The translations under genes were made by a program, and so were the position numbers. Shown one piece after another: positions 63,911 to 64,000 of a DNA stretch of 64,000 nt. The notes under the pieces were generated by a model, which was given only the letters and a program-made list of their open reading frames with translations, was not told the DNA's origin and ran no database searches. The stretch is from Alentia gelatinosa (Eukaryota > Annelida > Polychaeta > Phyllodocida > Polynoidae), in NCBI GenBank assembly GCA_950022655.1, contig OX465582.1, positions 91,960,704 to 92,024,703 of the forward strand, in the 5' to 3' direction. Within the stretch, counting starts at the first letter, position 1. Each line of letters begins with the position of its first letter.

Positions 63911-64000
63911 TTTTTTTTTATAACTCTTCTTTATTGTATCACAATGGTTTCAATCGGATCCCGTACATTATCTGACAGTAGCTAGAGTACAGAGTCAGAG

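Overview
The window looks like nuclear DNA of an invertebrate animal. It has large introns with GT/AG boundaries, tRNA-derived SINEs, many MITE-like elements, many minisatellites, and a tyrosine-recombinase retrotransposon. The SINE tail (a TTTGTTTGTTTGG run followed by TTTAACGTCC) resembles SINE tails I associate with molluscs. That placement is an inference and the species is not identified.

Only one host gene is supported: the 5' end of an inositol 1,4,5-trisphosphate receptor-like gene on the + strand. Its coding exons are 37732-37814, 46276-46349, 62673-62797 and 63661-63747. They join in phase into 123 codons covering the N-terminal suppressor (Ins145_P3_rec-type) region, and the gene runs off the right edge. 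An acceptor at 37673-37674 implies at least one upstream non-coding exon. A TATA-box promoter with an ATG-free leader ending in a CAG|GTAAGA donor (11289-11549) is a candidate for it.

Region by region: 1-37 kb is upstream or intron-0 DNA made mostly of short non-autonomous transposons, long hairpin elements and minisatellites (4.3, 8.8, 23.1-24.5, 27.8-29.1, 33.6-34.2, 34.4-35.2, 36.1-37.3 kb). Intron 1 (37.8-46.3 kb) holds a 41-bp minisatellite, hairpin elements, a triplicated palindrome and a decayed LINE reverse-transcriptase fragment. Intron 2 (46.35-62.67 kb) holds a SINE split by another element, a ~330-bp-arm inverted repeat, two elements with telomere-like cores, and an apparently intact 5.24-kb Ngaro-like retrotransposon at 55714-60953. 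The Ngaro element lies on the minus strand inside an older TTAA-flanked repeat. Intron 3 is short (0.86 kb) and mostly tandem repeats.

Two themes stand out. First, three exon boundaries of the receptor gene have been copied into adjacent intron tandem arrays: the exon 2 acceptor, the exon 3 donor and the exon 4 acceptor. These give runs of decoy splice sites. Second, many hairpin elements with unrelated stems share the same GC-rich apex (GAGGC-loop-GCCGAG). Many of them also share a box, CAATGTTAAGCCTATGG, flanked by TTATCTCACCCC/GGGGTAGGATAA-type inverted motifs. I do not recognise this family.
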